From NCBI GenBank assembly GCA_036583965.1, contig JAZBQD010000034.1, forward strand, positions 7,076,040 to 7,140,039: a stretch of DNA of 64,000 nucleotides, read 5' to 3'. Below the pieces are notes generated by a model that was not told the origin of the DNA, ran no database searches, and was given only the letters and a program-made list of their open reading frames with translations. Below are positions 12,040 through 23,954 of this stretch, piece by piece. The first letter of the stretch is position 1. Each line of letters opens with the position of its first letter. The stretch comes from Prunella strophiata. Lineage: Eukaryota > Chordata > Aves > Passeriformes > Prunellidae. The position numbers and the translations under genes were made by a program.

Positions 12040-12215
12040 TGTTTCTTTTTATATTTATTCAGGAAAAGCTGACAATCGTCCCACATTAATGAACAACACC
12101 ATCAATCAAAGTGCTGACAATGAGCGGAAAAGCGAGGTAGATGTCAGACTGACGGCATATTGCTTTTTTCAGCGAGGCCAGGGCTGTTTATAGCACTTTT
12201 CACTGGCAAAACTCT
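12040..12215. promoter_or_regulatory. candidate conserved noncoding element with PBX/TCF-like composite
   Basis: The block is compact with six retained CpGs. Its core word ATCAATCAAAG (12101-12111) reads on the minus strand as CTTTGATTGAT, a TCF/LEF-like CTTTGAT overlapping a PBX-like TGATTGAT. The same CAATCAAAG word recurs at 46.9 kb. ATTAATGA lies just upstream. No coding content is seen. Confidence 0.38.
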
Positions 12216-13114
12216 GGCTGCAGCTCGACAGGAATAGAAAGCAGAATCAGAAATTGTGTGTAGAAAGTGGCTCCTGTGCTTTATAATTTGAAATTAGCAT
12301 TGAAATCCAGTCACCACTGCGTCATTTTCATGGGTTTGCTTTACAAGGTGGCAGAGTTTTCCTGGTGAAGTGATGATGAACCTTGCTGCAGTAGACAAGA
12401 GACAGCTCAGCCAAGGGCTGCAGAACCTTGTGAATAGAGCAGAGATAAAAACATAACATGGATTATAATCCAGCCTTGCCCTGGAGTTCCCTGCTCTGTG
12501 AAAGCAGCAAACCCTCCCTGTGGGTACCTTTCTCTTGCCTTTCTTTTCTTTTCTTTCTGGGCCATTTGCTTGCAGCAAGGAGAAGCTGCCAGGTTCCCTC
12601 TCCTGCTGGCCAGTCATGTGCTCAACAGGGCTGCTGGTACCACACAGTTTTCTGCCCTGCTTGGTTGTGTGAGAAGGGTGATGGGCCACCCAACTGCTGG
12701 AGGATGGAGGGCTGTGAATGCCCAAAGCTGCGTGGCTGCATGTCACAGGACCTGGAGCTCAGGGGAAATAAACGTTCTGACATAGCAGTAAAAGAGTACT
12801 TTGTCCAACCTGTCAATTCTTCTTCATCCTCACTTCTTTCTGGAAGATGTGGGTAGGATCCATCACCCCTGAAATACCCACCTAAATGCTTATTTGAGGA
12901 GTCTCCCTCTTTTATTCAGGATCTGTAGTTTAAAACACGTGTATCCATTCCTCCTCTCCTCCCTTCCCAGCTGAACCAAGGCCAGCTTGTGCTGCAACCC
13001 TTGGCCTGACACAGCACCCTGTAACTCCTCTGTGCTGTTATTCCACACAGCAGCAGCAGTGCAGGGCAGTGAATCTTTTCTTCAAAGCCTTTTCAGGAAC
13101 AAATGTGTTGTTGG

Positions 13115-13255
13115 AAACCACTTGAGTCACTGCCCCAGTGCACGACCTCAGGCAAGTCATTTCCCCTCCTGAGCCACCATTTCAGCCCTCACCTCACATT
13201 TGTCTGGTCGCTATAAACTGTAAGATCATCAGGGCAGGGCTCTGACTCTCAGAGA
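13115..13255 (+). mobile_element. decayed MIR/CORE-SINE-like remnant
   Basis: The stretch reads like the middle of a MIR element. It has GACCTCAGGCAAGTCATTT, then a GAGCC...CAG...CTCACCTCAC series, then the tail-like word AAACTGTAAGATCATCAGGG followed by GCAGGGC. The word order matches MIR / L3-type elements as I remember them. Divergence is high, as expected for an element older than the bird-mammal split. No flanking duplication is visible. Confidence 0.5.
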
Positions 13256-13665
13256 TGCACACAAGTATGAAAGCAAGATAAAACAGAGACTTCTGGCTCA
13301 AAAAATGAGGGAGGGAATGGTGAACACAAACCCCAGGAATGTTTTGGTCATTTCTGCTTTGAGAATTTAATAAGAAAACAGTTTTTCCTACTTCTCTGCC
13401 GATGTGGCACTTCTGTGCTGATGTGTGGGAAAACTTTTATTAAACTTTTTTCATATTTGAAACATCTGAGAGTTTTGAGTTTCCCTTAATTGTCTCTTTC
13501 CCACCCTCACTCGGCACAGAGAAAGAGGAGGAAAATGGGGAAAAATGATTAAACTGAAAAATAATGTCGGAGGGCGTTAGAACTTAAATGTTTCCTTTAA
13601 ATGCTTTGGAACTTTCCAAAGACAAGGAAGTCATGAAAGGTTGGAGCAGCAATTAAAAACAAATT

Positions 13666-13684
13666 AAAAAAAAAAAAAAAAAAA
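13666..13684 (+). repeat. A(19) run
   Basis: This is the only A run of 19 or more on the + strand, whereas T runs of that size occur eight times. Confidence 0.95.
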
Positions 13685-15044
13685 GGAAAAAGAAAGAATC
13701 CCATACAAGGGATTTCACAGTAGGCTCTGAAGCTTCAGGAGCTTTAAATAGGAGATTTTTACAGCTGTTTCCCTTCCTCTGCTTTTTCAGTGGAAGGACG
13801 TAGCAGAACCTTGGGGTAGGAGGTGCCTCCCATTACCAGAGAGAATCCCAGCAGGGTTGGCATGGTCCAGATGGGAGGGTTCTAGCCTCTCCTCACTCCC
13901 TAACTAAATCCTGTAGGTCTCAGGTGCACATTCTGATCTCCTCTGCCACAGGAGAGGATCATCCTGGGTTGCTGTTTAGGATTATGGAACACAGCAGATT
14001 TGTGTGTGAGCAGAAAGGGCTGGTTGTGTGTTAGGAGGAACCTCCCAACAGAGATTCCAGTGGGTGAGCCCTGAAAAACAGCCTGGCACAACCTTGTCTG
14101 GGTCTTGAGGGGCTGGGCTAACCCCCCTCCTCTGCTGCAGTGTCCTGGGCACATCCCTGCTGGTCCCTGCCACCCCAGGAACGTGGTGCTGTCACAGCTC
14201 TCTGGGGTGGAGCTCAAGGCTGGGGACATTTGGGATGGTTGGGTGCTCAGGCAGTGCAGAACAGAGAGTGTAGAAGGTGTCAGTCTGAACCATCAGACAG
14301 GTGGGAACAACACCAAGGGAAGGATGTCCCTCAAACTTGTAGCTTAGACTTGTCCCTTCACTCCTGGTTTTATTGCTATCACTAGGAACCTTAGGCAGCT
14401 TCACCCCCTGCAGCTGCACTCCTGGGGACAAACCCCTCTAGAAAGGCTCTCATCTCTCCTAGCAGCCTCCAGTGGCCCAGGGTAGAGAGCCTGAGGCAGG
14501 GAGTGGTGTTTGTGAAGGTTGTGGTGTGCAGGCTGCTCCGTGGCAGAGCTCTGGCTGTTTCTGGGTGTCCCTGGAATGCATTTCCCACCACACAGCCTCC
14601 TCTGGCTGCCCGTGACCTCCCAGCAGCAGCACACATGATTCAGCCCAGTGCAAATCTGTGTGGTATTTGGCTTTCCTGAGACACATAACTTTCTTTTTAC
14701 TGCTGTCCAGAGGGATCTGCTTCAGAGCAGCCCTGCAGATCACCTTCAGGACCTTGCTCCTTCTGTCTCCTGAGCCACTCTGAGCACGACCAGCTGCAGG
14801 TACCAGTTTACAGAGGTGTAAAAGAGGTGATATTCCAGGAGGATGGATGTACAAACAAGATGTCTTGTACAAGGAAAAGCTCATAGTGGGGTGGAAGTGG
14901 GTGGAAACGCTGTGGAGCTGAGGGAAACAGCCACCCTCACATCTCCTTCATCATCTGAAACAAATGAAAACCGGGCTGATAAAATTTGTGGTGCTGTTCC
15001 CAGCTGTTTTGTTGTAAGGAAAGTTTCCTTACGTGGAAAGTAAC

Positions 15045-15245
15045 TGAAAGCTAGAGATGTAATTGCTGCAAAATGTAACAGTATCCAGCAAAAATTACAG
15101 CTACTCGATGAAATATATATTTTCTCGGCATCAGCATAAAAGAAAGAACATTCTCATCCAGAAATGGTATGTAAATAAATAAACTCTAATTGGTTTGACA
15201 ATGCCCCTTTTCCTGGCAGTGCCAAGAAAACTAGCATTGTAATTA
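15045..15245. promoter_or_regulatory. weak candidate conserved noncoding element
   Basis: This non-repetitive AT-rich block has two retained CpGs (CTCGATG, CTCGGC) and a TAATTGG homeodomain-type word near 15188. There are no open frames of note. Support is compositional only. Confidence 0.22.
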
Positions 15246-15864
15246 CACAGTTCTGGGCAGACATGTGGTTTCCATTAAGAAAGACTTGTGATTGACTGAG
15301 TTCATGAGGCATGTCAGAAAAAACACATCAATGTCTTTGTAACATGAAAAAATAGATCCAAATTTACTTCCAACTTCATGAGAAATGTGCATTTGTAAAT
15401 ACTCCTGAACACAGTACAATAAATGGAAGTAAGGCAAGTGGCTATCAGGAAAATTTGTCAAATTCATTCTAAAGTATAACCTTAGGCAACTAAATGCACT
15501 TATTTCTTTTTGTAAGGAGAGTTCCTTGCACTTTTGGCGGGCATTTAAAATATTCCTAACTTTTTTCCCCAGTTGTTTCTGTTCAGCAGTGTAGTAATCA
15601 AAAATGTTTCCCATGAAAATGAAAATGATACTCAAAGTCTCCCACATTTTCTTTTACCTACCTCACGCAAGAGCACTTAGCGCTAGAACTCAAGCTTTAA
15701 AGTAAAAAACCTGCATGCAGGATTTTTTTTTTCTTCTGTGTAAAAGGAAAACTGGCTAGTTAGGTAAGAGAAAATTTTATCTAAGAGGATTTAAAACTAA
15801 AATTCTAATGACTTGTTTTAATCACTTAAAGTGACTAAAATGTTGGATAGTTTGTTTTCTGCCT

Positions 15865-15948
15865 TAGCATAAATACTTTTAAAATGACAAACATTTTAGG
15901 ATGCTGCCAAGTACTGTCATCTCTTGGCAACCTTAACATTTTATGCTA
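15865..15948. other. nested inverted repeats (hairpin-capable)
   Basis: TAGCATAAA (15865-15873) is mirrored by TTTATGCTA (15940-15948), and inside it TGCCAAG (15905-15911) is mirrored by CTTGGCA (15923-15929). The span of 84 bases is near pre-microRNA size. However, the spacers between outer and inner arms are 31 and 10 bases, which leaves a large bulge. Confidence 0.35.
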
Positions 15949-16239
15949 GATGTATTTTTCTTGACAACAAAACAATTCTGTCTGTTTCTCCTCTTCCCCC
16001 TCTTGAAAGACAGCAGTGGCAAATACAGGGTGTTTTTAAAATGGATTATATCTGTTATGACTTCTTCTATATATAAATACAGATTTTAAATCTACTGAGT
16101 TAAGAAAAAAAAAAACATTTGGGGTCACTGACTGTGCCCTTTTACAATTGTGTTAAATAATAACATTTCTTTCTTGACCCCTCCCAATATAAATTGAAAG
16201 AAAAATCTTAATTCTGTGACAAGAAACATTACTTTTATG

Positions 16240-16400
16240 GCTGGGTGACAGCACAGTGAATGTATCTGTCCTGCTGTGACTCACTGCTCTGCCACAGGCT
16301 CCTGGCATGGACATGGGCAAGTCATTTAAACTGTTTTGTGCCTCCACCTCATTGTTGTGAGGTTAAAATCCACTAATCACTGTGAAGTGCTTGCCTGGCT
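16240..16400 (+). mobile_element. decayed MIR/CORE-SINE-like remnant
   Basis: This is the clearest MIR-type fossil of the window. The series GCTCTGCCAC, GGGCAAGTCATTTAAACT, GTGCCTC, TCATTGTTGTGAGGTTAAA and GTGAAGTGCTT follows the order of the MIR core and 3' part. MIR-type CORE-SINEs are known across amniotes and are inactive. The alignment is from memory, so exact ends are uncertain. Confidence 0.6.
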
Positions 16401-18110
16401 CAGCAGGGAGGGTCAGACCAGTACCTAGAAATATATACCAAATCTGGCAAAGGATTTGCATTGTTCAGTGTGGCTACAAAGTGGCTTAGTACTTTTTAAA
16501 CTTTAAAAAAATATTTTTAATGCATTTTAAACTCTGTTGAAGTAGCAGCAAAGACTATTCTGTTGAGGTAATGCTAGACAATGGTAACAAGAAAAAAAAT
16601 TGTTAAGTTGTTAAAATGGTACAGGAATAGGAGCTGAGCCATATATACACACATTTCTTACATTATTAGAAAGATTGAGATCAAGCTTTGGAACATTTAG
16701 AAACTTCATGGGGCAAAATTACTTGTAGGGATCCAGGTGCAAATTTTTGGGCTTGAGAAGATGAGCACCCTGTCACTGACAAACACCTTGGGAGCTTGGT
16801 CAGAATGACAATGGGCTCCTTTAGCTTATTTCTTACTCCCTACAGATAATTTGGAAGTGTGGTTTATTTAGATCATTCTCACCCCAAAAAGCCCACAGAC
16901 TGGACCAAAGGGCTTCTCAGATGCCTTTTGACCAACTAGTCCATGCTATTAAATTTGCTCACAGCAGAGAACCCTCTCTTGCACAATTAGCTTTTTCTAT
17001 GTATTTTAAGGAACAACGGGAACAACAATCCTAATTTTTAAGTAGGTCCTCAGCAACAAACTTCTCAGAAAGAGAAATGACAGACTTTTCTCAAATGATC
17101 ACTTCCCCTAAAAATCTGTATTCACTTTTTGGCTGTCCCTTTTGTATGCATGTATCAATAACTGCTTATGTAAATAAGCTTTTAGATAGTGTGCTTGGGA
17201 AATAACATTTTTCAGGGGATGTATGCAGATTTTGGAGATACACAGTTGGATTTCTGATAATGGTACTGAATTTTTAAATCATGGCAATCTGCACAGAATA
17301 CCTAAATGCATCTGTATTGTATCACATCAACCTAAGAGGCATTGAATGAGCATCTCTACTCACTTTATTCTTTGGAATAGGCTCTGAGTGTTATGAAGTG
17401 TGTGGTCAACATGAAAGTAGCTTGGAAAAACCCCCATCCTCATGTTCCCAGCTGAGCTCTCTCAAAGGGGAAGAACAGCACATGGGGGCCCAGAGGAGAT
17501 GGGGAGGCTTTGAGGTCTCACCCATTGCTGCAGCATTTCTCTTCATCAGAATATGATGAGCAGTTTCTGGAGCCATTGCATGTTTTATTAAAAATGCCTT
17601 TTATAGAAAGAATATCTTGCTCATAGTTTTGATTATGCTGTGCTTTCCTGCTCTCTGTGTAGTGCTGGTATTACTGATCAGCCCTATTAGCAAGGTTTCA
17701 AAAGAACAATTGTGTCTCTGTAAAGCCTTGGTACAGCAGTTAAAAATAAACCTCCCAGACTGATTACAAAATCAGCACCGTGCTGATGGCAAGAGAAATG
17801 CTCTCTTTGCTGGAGTAGCTGCCTATTTATGTTTTGCTGTGGATCTTGTTTCTTGGTTTTTGGGGCAGAAGGATGTCAGGACATCAGACTCTGCTGAGGC
17901 AGCCTGCAGTTGTAATGGGTAGTCCAGAAAGCCTAAAGCTACTCATTTTTTCTTAAAAAATCCCAGGTTAACATAATGATTCTGGGTGAAGGGGCTGGTT
18001 TAATCCTGCAATTTTCTAGATTCAGTGTAAACTCTTGGCAGTGAGATTTGGTGTTTGGGACTGATGACAAGCACAGATGAGCACTGTGTCCCAGCAAGCA
18101 CCCAGCACAC

Positions 18111-18140
18111 AAATTAATCCACTGAAGTCAAGGGAAGGTG
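18111..18140. repeat. fragment of ancient palindromic amniote repeat
   Basis: ATCCACTGAAGTCAAGGGAA matches the CACTGAAGTCAATGG core of a very old hairpin-forming repeat also seen near 24.3, 34.9, 35.3, 44.6, 48.7 and 52.0 kb. The short length makes this copy uncertain. Confidence 0.35.
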
Positions 18141-19301
18141 AGAGAAACAAAGAGAGTTTTTGCTGAAGCTCCCATGCAGGTGGCCTGCTTAGTGCTCTTG
18201 TCATTCATTGTTAGATGCTCAGGAGACTTTATGACTTGACTTTACTGTAAAATGGTGAGTTCTTTGGTGAATGTAAAATTTGTGTTTTGGTTTGCTTGTG
18301 GAGTGCCAGGAAAGACTGAGGTGGAATCTTTCATGTACAGGGTCAAGGTCCCACCCATTAACCAAGGGGTCAATGGTGCTATAGCACAATATATAAGAAT
18401 ATTTGGGAATCTTCTACCTATAATCAAGCAGAGCTGTGGTTATGACTGTGGTTGGGAAAAGTGGGTTTGATGGGATATCTAGCTGGCATATCTATCTTTG
18501 AGCATTTGCTCTGTGTTCAGGAAGTTTGTGACATGTTGGTGGCAGTGGCAGGACCAGAGCTCTTTCTTTCTTCTTGCCTTGTCTGTGACCAAAGCCACAC
18601 CACATGGACAGAGGCAGAGGAAGGGGGGATTGCCAGTGTGAAATCTGTGCACAAAATGGGGGATCACTCATAATTACCAGCAAGAATCTGTCAATCCTCG
18701 TTCTTACTCAAAGTTTCACAGGGCTTTGGGGGGTACTTGGCCACCTTGGAGGCACTGCTGTGAGAAGCAGTGCATCCCTTTGGAGTTCCTCCACATAAAA
18801 ATGTGTGGAGCAGTGTTGAGTTGATCCAGGATTTCCACCCTGAGGAGCTGTGGTGGGTGGTTTTGATGCCAGACAGCTGTGTGGCTGCTGATCCAGCTGC
18901 ACTGCATTTAGGGAGAGGAAATTCAGGAGTCACTAGCACAGGAGCAGGCTTTTAGTAGCATCAGATGTTTGGGGCTGAGCTTCTCCCAGCCCTGCTTTAC
19001 CAGGCAGCTACACCTCCCCTGTCCATCTGCTCCCAGCTCCAGAGATGATGGATAGGATGCTGAACACCCTCTTTGTGAGTAACCTAATGCCAGAGTCACA
19101 CAAATATTCTGCTCTGTGGGAACCTGCTTTTGCATTGCTTTGAAAGGAAATTCAAGCATCCAAACTGAAGTTTAGGTATCTAAATGCTTTCATGGATCTT
19201 GGATTGAAGTGAGTCACTTAGGCAGGTTTGAATATGATATCTGTAATACATCACTTTGCTCCTTGTTTAAATATTTATGGGGAAGGCTTGGGGCAAGGCA
19301 A

Positions 19302-19336
19302 GGGGGGTGATAAGGGTGGGTGTAAAGGGAGAGGGG
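19302..19336 (+). other. G-quadruplex motif with five G tracts
   Basis: G tracts start at 19302 (6), 19314 (3), 19318 (3), 19327 (3) and 19333 (4), with loops of 6, 1, 6 and 3. Two more G4 tracts precede them at 19279 and 19290. It meets the canonical rule with one spare tract. Confidence 0.65.
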
Positions 19337-20365
19337 ACATCAGGCTCTCTCTGATGTCATTGTAGATGAGTCATTTCTCCACATTAAGGCTAATCTTACA
19401 GGGGCTTATGAGCCTTACCAGGTTAAAAAGAACACTTTGGAAATATTTTTAAAGCCTTTAAAGTGCCTGGGCAAGTTCAGGAGAAAGCTTTTTGTTTGGT
19501 TACTATTTGGCAGAGAACTAGACACTGGAGATTTTAATTTGTTGGTTGTACCTCCAGAAACCAAAATTCCCTCATGGAAATATTTGACACCTGGTCAAAT
19601 GAGAAGGATTCAGGGAGTTTAAGCTTCAGGAAAACCCTCTTTGGGGGCAGATAAGAACCCCCTAAGTTTAATGGAGAAAACCTCCATATTTGCATGATAT
19701 GAGGTTCTCTGTACACAGTTCCTTTGGATCATCCCATGGGGTTCACCTTGATGGGAATCTCAGTCTCCCACCCAAGTGCTGTGATCCATTTTCCTGGGTG
19801 GCAGCTGCTGCTCCTCTTTGTTGCAGAAACTTGGTCATTACCTTCAAAGGGATTGAAACTGGGTAATCTTCAAACTTGCTGCTTAATTACTTCAGCTTCC
19901 ATGCAGTTGGAATCTCTCACTGATATTGGAATCAGATACCTGATGGGATGGCCTTGGAGCAGCTGAGGTTATAGTGCAAGATAGTCTTAATAGGAATATG
20001 CAGTCAATTGCACTCTCAGGAAGGCCAATAAATGATTGTACCTTTTCAGAAAGTGCATTTACATACACAAAATCTCCTTGTGTTTCCTTTTCTTTTCACT
20101 TTAAAAAAAAAAAAATAAAATCTTTCCATTTCCAGGAAACATAACCAAGTGGGAGACAAAGCTTTTTCAGTGAAAATGCCAAATAGAGTGCTTGTTTCAT
20201 TTAAATTCCTGCCTTGAAAAGCAATAATCTCACATTTAGAAAAAATTACAGTGGAGGATGGAGAGTAATGAAAATGCAGAGCTGAGGTCTATTTGTCCCA
20301 TCTGAGGTAAAGCAGGGTTATGGAAAACCTTCTAATGAGGTGAATGTGTTCTAATGCACATTTGA

Positions 20366-20386
20366 TTTTTTTTTTTTTTTTTTTTT
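20366..20386. repeat. T(21) run
   Basis: This is an uninterrupted mononucleotide run inside AT-rich sequence. A (TTTG)n-like run lies at 20938-20962. Confidence 0.95.
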
Positions 20387-21485
20387 AATACTCAAGCTAT
20401 TTCTGCAGACTGCTTTAAAATATTGAATTAAGATGTGATTGTTTTCTGCCTGTTGGACTTTCCCTTCCTGCCTCCAGAATGCCTTAACCTGCCCTTTTTA
20501 TTGTACTCTGAAAATTTTAAAGTGCCAATGACATGCCATAGCCCATCCCAAAATACATACATATTTTTTATATGCTCAGGTGCACCTAAAAACAAGGTAA
20601 AAAATGTGCTTGTGTAGGCTGTGTGCAGCCTGTGAGGTTACAGAAGAGAAATAATGCAGTATTTAATATGGAAATAGTGATACATTTGCAGGTAGTACTT
20701 GACTTTGTTGTTTTCTGAGGGGATCTGGGGGCATTGTGATGCCTCTAACACATGTGTATTCTAACAGTAATGTGTGCTGCAGTGATAATCTCCTGTACCA
20801 AAACAAATAACATGTATTGGAATATGGAATTCGAAATTTTTATGATTGTTAAGTAAAGTGATTTTCAAATTAGTTTTTAATGAGTTCTAATATTTTAATA
20901 CAACACAAATTTTCAAGTTAGAGGTGCTTTATAGATTTTCTTTTTTTTTTTGTTTGTTTGTTTTAGACAATGGGATACAATATTACTTGGTGGGATAACA
21001 TTTAATTAAAATATACTAATTTATGTATTTGTTTATTAGTCTTATCCCTAAAGCAGCAAAAAAATCTGCGTAATTTTTATGAAAAATGTAAATGAGGACT
21101 TTGGCATCACTAATAAAGTGGAATTAGCATACATTTAAAAAGTGGCTTGTTTCACTTTAATAACATTTATAGCAATCACTTTAAAAGTGCTGCTTTGACT
21201 GGGAGCACAGTGAGTTTGCACTGAGGCAGTGGAAGGGGCTTCTCTCTCCCTGGGCCAGATTTGAGGCTGTGTTTTCTCATCCTGTTCAGTCTGGTGGGGC
21301 ACTCCTGAGGTGCCCCTTGGTTTGTCCCACCCTTGTGGGTGTGCTGCTGGTTTGGGTGGGGGATCCTGGGGGGATGTGCCAGTGGGAATCTGGCTCCTTC
21401 AGCATGGAGGCGTCTCCAGCCTTGGCTTTGGCTGAGGCGGGATCAGACTGCTCTGGGAATAACCTTTCATTTTTCTAATTTCCTT
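20387..21485. other. AT-rich noncoding stretch
   Basis: No gene is seen. The sequence at 21040-21200 is non-repetitive AT-rich with a retained CpG and could be a weak regulatory element. The part from 21220 to 21420 is G-rich on the + strand, with G tracts near 21355-21375 that fall one short loop away from a canonical quadruplex. Confidence 0.55.
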
Positions 21486-21675
21486 TTTAGCTTTATTAGG
21501 TTTTACCTGATGAGGTCTTGTCAAAAGAGAAAAGTTTCCTCTTATTACTTGCAGCGTATGAAAAGTTGCAAGGAAAAAGCCCAGTCGGTCCCGAGACGGA
21601 CAAAATTTCCATTGCACTTTATAGGAATTTTGTCTGAGAAATGGCTGTTAAGGCCTCAGATTTTTACCCTGTGAT
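21486..21675. promoter_or_regulatory. candidate conserved noncoding element
   Basis: Four CpGs cluster in about 60 bases (CAGCGTATG, GTCGGTCCCGAGACGG) inside sequence free of simple repeats. Short frames cross it on both strands and none is recognisable. The evidence is compositional only. Confidence 0.3.
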
Positions 21676-23155
21676 CTAATGCATCCTTGCAAGACGAGTG
21701 GGGTTGCTGGCAATCTGCTAATGAGAGTGGTTGTGTTTGAGTTTCTTTGTTGTTTTAATCCCAAGCAAGGCTTCTGTAAGATCCTGTGAGTTGCTGTGGG
21801 CTCGCTCCGTGGTGTTGAGGGCCTGTGGTCAGCTCTAGCAAGCCACAGTCGTGGCCATCAGTAGTGGATGGACACAGGGAGAGGGGCCAGCTGGGCTGGC
21901 AGTGAGGAAGTCTTGGTGTTTTGGGATTGTTTGGGAGCTTATTTGTAGGCATTTATTAAAAAGAAAATAGCAGCATCCCCTCCCTCTCCTCTCCCAGTTT
22001 CTCATCTCTCTTAGTTTGCTTGTAAGAATAATAAAACTGAATACAGGAAGGTAAATGGTTTCAGAAAGGTTTTAAGAGGGCAATGCCAAGCATTAATTTC
22101 TGTGGCTAAAATGCAAAAAGGCTCAAAGCTGGGGAATTGGGAGCACCTTCCATCTCCCTGTGTTCCCAGCACTGAGACCCCTCCTCAGTGCCCAGCATGG
22201 GAGCTCCTTGGCCCCCCCTGCCCCTTTGTGTGAAACATAAGGGATTGTCCTCAATGCTCCTTTGTTTAAATCTCCCAAGGGGTTCAGATGCCCCTGAGGA
22301 TCCCAATCCTACACCTTCTTCCCTGCAGAAAATAATCCCCAAACGCAGCCCAGCCCCTTCCCCTCCATCTTCCCCTCCTCCCTCCCACTGTTACTTATTT
22401 GGGTTCACACTTCACTTCAGGTCCTTTGCAGGCAGCCTGTGTGGGGCTGTTTGTTAACAACCTGTCAAGGAACATACGGGTTTGGGGGAAAAATATGGAG
22501 TTTTTCACACAGGCTGCTCGGGCCAGCAAGGCAGCAGGAGCTGGGGACCAGCTCTGCCCTGGGAGGCTGGCAGGACCTTTGAGGCCAGAGGAGGAGGGCA
22601 CAGGGCATCAGGAGAGTCTGGAGCCACCAGCAGGGGATGGCAGAGGCCACTGAGGGATGGCAGAATCCCTGGAACACGCTTGGCAATGTGGGCATGTGCC
22701 TTTGTGCAAAGTTTTTCCTTCTTGGGTGCAGAAAAAGGGATGCAGGTTTGCTGCCCATCCAGAGGAAATCTGCAGAAAACAATGGTGGGTTTTGTTGTTG
22801 TTGTTGTTTTCTCTTTCTCCCTCTCAATTTTTTTTGTTTTTTTTTTTTTTTTATGTCAATTATCCACGTCACTGAAATGTTTTAATGAGGAAATCCTGAC
22901 TGCAGGAAGGTCAGGAGATGAAAAGCAGAGCTGATTTTAAAAATAACGCCCAGTTTTACTGCGCAGCCAACTCCCAATGCGTTTTTGAGATGAAAGGGAA
23001 AGAAAAGCTTCACAGTATTTAAGCAATAAAAGTACTACAAGGAAAAGCTCTTTCCTAGTCTTTGGCTGGCATGGAGGGGTGGTATGAGGTATGGGGGGAA
23101 AAAAATAAACTTCTTCAAAGCAGTGTAGGATGTAAAAAGTCCCTCACACAGGATC
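21676..23155. other. noncoding stretch with C-rich and TTG/T tracts
   Basis: C tracts at 22354-22386 make a near-canonical minus-strand quadruplex (one loop of 8). A (TTG)n plus T tract follows at 22792-22852. A small CpG group at about 22947-22980 (AACGCCC, TGCGCAG, TGCGTTT) may mark a short conserved block. Overlapping frames of 135-150 codons around 22.5-22.9 kb run through the low-complexity tract and are not credible genes. Confidence 0.55.
22792..22852. repeat. (TTG)n followed by T-rich tract
   Basis: About six TTG units lie at 22792-22810, then a pyrimidine stretch, then T(8)-G-T(16). Confidence 0.9.
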
Positions 23156-23535
23156 TATATTCACTGAATAGGTGTCTATATGTGTGCCTTGATATCACAT
23201 ATAGGTATGAGCAGATGTAGGGTCCTGATTCTTCAGGCATTTTATGCAAATGAGAAACTTTTCTCATGAACAGTTGAGATGATCATAAATTGGACTGATT
23301 AAGCACATGGTTAAATCTGAGCAGGATTCACGTACTTATTCCTATATTCCTATATTCCATCAGTGTAAAAACAAATTACCCTAATGTGACATTAATATCT
23401 ATTTGCTACCATCTGGGATCTTTTAAAATGGTATTTAATTTCTTAATATTCTGAGACTTTTTCCTTAAAAATTTCATGTATCATTAAAAAAAAGTCTAGT
23501 CTAAGTCACAAATGCATCCTTTTTCTCATGTATAT
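23156..23535. other. AT-rich noncoding stretch
   Basis: A POU octamer lies at 23244-23251, and a short CTATATTC-type duplication sits near 23340-23357. No gene is seen. Confidence 0.5.
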
Positions 23536-23539
23536 TTGA

Positions 23540-23700
23540 TACCAGGCTCCAGTCTAATCTGATAAAGTGCACTTTGCCTGTGGTGTCTTACAATAAGCTG
23601 GCTGCATTAGTGCCGGGAAAAATCAATACCGATTTATAATTTACCATCGCAAAAACCTATCACTTTTTATGACCCTCCATCCTGGCTCATTAATATTACA
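23540..23700. promoter_or_regulatory. candidate conserved noncoding element
   Basis: This is non-repetitive sequence with retained CpGs (TGCCGGG, ACCGATT, ATCGCAA) and a GATAAAG plus CACTTTG arrangement. A (CA)n stub follows at about 23705-23716. Composition is the only evidence. Confidence 0.28.
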
Positions 23701-23928
23701 TTAAAACACACACACACCCCACTGCAACAGGGTGAAATTGTAAGCTTGTCAGGTTTGTAGTCATAAAGAAAGCTTTAATTGGTCTTAATTTGGGAATTCA
23801 GCATTAGGTTTTGTTTATTTGTGCGATGAATATTTTTTAAAAATCTTCCTTACTTTTGGTGGATTTCTAAAATGCATCCTGGTAATGCATCAGTTTCTCA
23901 GCCAACACCTCCTTACAGTTTTCTTTTC

Positions 23929-23954
23929 TTTTTTTTTTTTTTTTTTTTTTTTTT
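23929..23954. repeat. T(26) run
   Basis: This is an uninterrupted T run preceded by TTTTCTTTTC. Confidence 0.95.

Larger units (their letters stand above)
12216..15044. other. noncoding stretch, no gene supported
   Basis: Open frames of 150 (minus, 12294-12746) and 132 codons (plus, 12458-12856) overlap on opposite strands and resemble no protein I know. The stretch includes a CTTTT-rich run at about 12538-12557, a MIR-like fossil at 13115-13255 and an A(19) run at 13666-13684. The 13.8-14.8 kb part is somewhat GC-richer, with several overlapping short frames and no consistent signal. Confidence 0.6.
15246..20365. other. noncoding stretch, ancient repeats and G-rich run
   Basis: It holds nested inverted repeats at 15865-15948, a 12-bp palindrome CCTGCATGCAGG at 15710-15721, a MIR-like fossil at 16240-16400 and a palindromic ancient-repeat fragment near 18116. 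A G-quadruplex motif lies at 19302-19336. The 134-codon frame at 15243-15647 (minus) is unrecognised. The 18.4-19.1 kb part has many short frames on both strands, a sign of low stop density and not of a gene. Confidence 0.6.

Noticed and set aside
12294..12856. Overlapping frames of 150 (minus) and 132 (plus) codons
   Set aside because: The two strands compete for the same bases, neither shows a known motif, and no splice or promoter context supports them.
22465..22934. 135- and 150-codon frames near the T tract
   Set aside because: Much of the length is low-complexity translation of T-rich and TTG repeats, and the frames overlap on opposite strands.
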